Positions 63,113 through 64,000 of a stretch of DNA of 64,000 nt are shown one piece after another. Location of the stretch: NCBI GenBank assembly GCA_964418975.1, contig CAYQNV010000068.1, positions 7,947 through 71,946 of the forward strand, given 5' to 3'. The stretch is from JAIOPA01 sp964418975. Lineage in GTDB: Bacteria; Eisenbacteria; RBG-16-71-46. Both the position numbers and the translations under genes were made by a program. Under the pieces are notes generated by a model. That model was not told the DNA's origin and searched no databases. It saw only the letters and a list, made by a program, of their open reading frames with translations. Position 1 is the first letter of the stretch; the number at the start of each line of letters is the position of its first letter.

Positions 63113-63161
63113 ATGCGCGTGACCGCGACCGGACCCTGAGGAGGTCGGTCGCCAGGGCGCG

Positions 63162-64000
63162 TCACGCCGGGGGTCTCGGGCCGTTCGCCTCTCGGCGCAC
63201 GCCTCTCGGACCGAAGCTTGAGCACGCGAACTTGACGCGCTCCTCGAGCGACGCATCGGGGAGCTCCGCATCGCAGAGCGCGGCCGCTCGACGCGCCTCG
63301 TCGGCCCGGGATCCAAGTGCTCGCAACCACGGGGTTACATCATCGTCATCGACCTCTGCGGCCGCCGCCGAGCGCGCCTGCGCTGCTTTGCGTCGTGCCT
63401 CCTCTCGCTTGTGGCGCATGAACTCGGACCCGTAGGTTTGCTCGGCCGTGTATTGGTTGTGCGCGCGACACCGGAGCCGCATTCCCGCCACTGTGGCCTG
63501 GCCTCCACGCGCCACGGGCTCCACGTGATCGTATTCGAGGCGCGTGCGCGCCTCGCACCGCTTGCCGCGGTCACTTTCGAACGTGCACTGCCCACCATCG
63601 CGTTGCCAGACCTTGCGCCGGACGTCGGCGGGAACATGACGCGCGCTCTCGGACCGGCGGCGCGGTCCCGGGCGGGAGGTGGCGGCGAACTTGCGCTTCT
63701 CGAGCTGGGCGAGCAGCGCGTCGAGCGCGCGGTCGAGCACTTGGGCGACGTCGCCGGACGGGACCGCGTGCCCGAGAAGCTCCTGCGCGCGACGCAGTTT
63801 GTCGTGCGTGCCCTGTCCGATGGTCACTTGCAGCGCGAATCGCTCGGACGACAGCGGCGCCACGCGGGCGGGCGGAGCAGGGACATCAACATGCCCCGGG
63901 GCATGTTGCTCGGGCGACGCCTCAACATGCCCCGGGGCATGTTCGTCGGTGAGCTGCGGCGGTGCGAGGGGCTGCACCCGGCTCGGGACATCCGGCCGCG
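63162..64000 (-). CDS. HNH endonuclease (partial, N terminus beyond the window)
   Basis: About 279 residues are visible and the frame stays open to the right edge; a GTG at 63977 is not necessarily the start. Residues read: two HAPGHV repeats, then LQVTIGQGTHDKLRRAQELLGHAVPSGDVAQVLDRALDALLAQLEKRKFAAT (key KLRRAQELLGH and LDRALDALLAQLEKRKF). The HNH core is QRDGGQCTF, LEYDHVEPVARGG and LRCRAHNQYTAEQ, with paired cysteines and the metal histidine. Family HNH proteins of this layout are frequent in high-GC deltaproteobacterial-type genomes, usually many copies per genome. Its substrate is unknown. Confidence 0.85.
   Translation of the reverse strand, partial: RPDVPSRVQPLAPPQLTDEHAPGHVEASPEQHAPGHVDVPAPPARVAPLSSERFALQVTIGQGTHDKLRRAQELLGHAVPSGDVAQVLDRALDALLAQLEKRKFAATSRPGPRRRSESARHVPADVRRKVWQRDGGQCTFESDRGKRCEARTRLEYDHVEPVARGGQATVAGMRLRCRAHNQYTAEQTYGSEFMRHKREEARRKAAQARSAAAAEVDDDDVTPWLRALGSRADEARRAAALCDAELPDASLEERVKFACSSFGPRGVRREANGPRPPA
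63887..63943. repeat. Two tandem 20-bp perfect palindromes within the HNH frame
   Basis: AACATGCCCCGGGGCATGTT occurs at 63888-63907 and 63924-63943, each a perfect palindrome (the first extends to 22 bp), with a 36-nt period. On the minus strand they encode the repeated HAPGHV peptide. The two copies are identical and spaced by 16 nt. Confidence 0.8.

Overview
The window is a gene-dense, high-GC bacterial chromosome segment (GC visibly well above 60%, strong G/C third-position bias). A SprA-type type IX secretion translocon homologue at the left edge, next to a Gram-negative style outer-membrane polysaccharide export system, points to a diderm of the wider Fibrobacteres-Chlorobi-Bacteroidetes/Gemmatimonadota/Eisenbacteria neighbourhood rather than a classic Bacteroidetes (base composition too high). 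The exact phylum is inference.

Layout. 1-4.05 kb: 3' part of a sprA homologue and an M28 lipoprotein peptidase. 4.39-11.68 kb: a translation/RNA operon, rimP-nusA-infB-ylxP-rbfA-truB-ribF, with 4-nt stop/start overlaps at most junctions, followed by rpsO and pnp, each with a clear intrinsic terminator. 14.6-19.1 kb: an M16 protease, a divergent class I aminotransferase, a DUF3108 protein and a deoxyhypusine-synthase-like protein.

19.17-62.9 kb: a very large surface-polysaccharide locus. It opens with a good sigma70-type promoter and a structured leader, then Wza-like export protein, Wzc/GumC-like chain-length protein and a CpsD-like ATPase whose Walker A lysine is missing. It continues with two Wzx-like flippases, two LPG-synthase-type membrane proteins (PF03706), two asparagine-synthase-type amidotransferases, a polysaccharide deacetylase, a DegT-family sugar aminotransferase, about ten glycosyltransferases, four large GT-C-like membrane proteins, an epimerase and a methyltransferase. 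A second promoter with a ~290-nt leader drives an undecaprenyl-phosphate sugar transferase, and downstream lie GDP-mannose 6-dehydrogenase (AlgD-like, catalytic Cys268 conserved) and mannose-1-phosphate guanylyltransferase (ManC). Together these predict a lipid-linked, GDP-mannuronate-containing, amidated and deacetylated exopolysaccharide exported by a Wza/Wzc-type machine. No obvious Wzy polymerase is recognised by sequence.

62.9-64 kb: a palindromic intergenic hairpin and the 3' part of an HNH endonuclease gene that carries two perfect 20-bp palindromes inside its reading frame.

The most novel-looking signal is a pair of ~155-bp intergenic elements (4078-4229 and 8938-9095) flanking rimP-nusA-infB. 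Both fold as a long closing stem plus two hairpins around a three-way junction. The junction motif CGCTCG, the hairpin loop ATCCCT and a TYC/TCT internal loop are conserved while the stems differ by compensatory changes. That is the signature of a selected structured element rather than a chance palindrome. No CRISPR array, rRNA, tRNA or recognisable IS element was seen.
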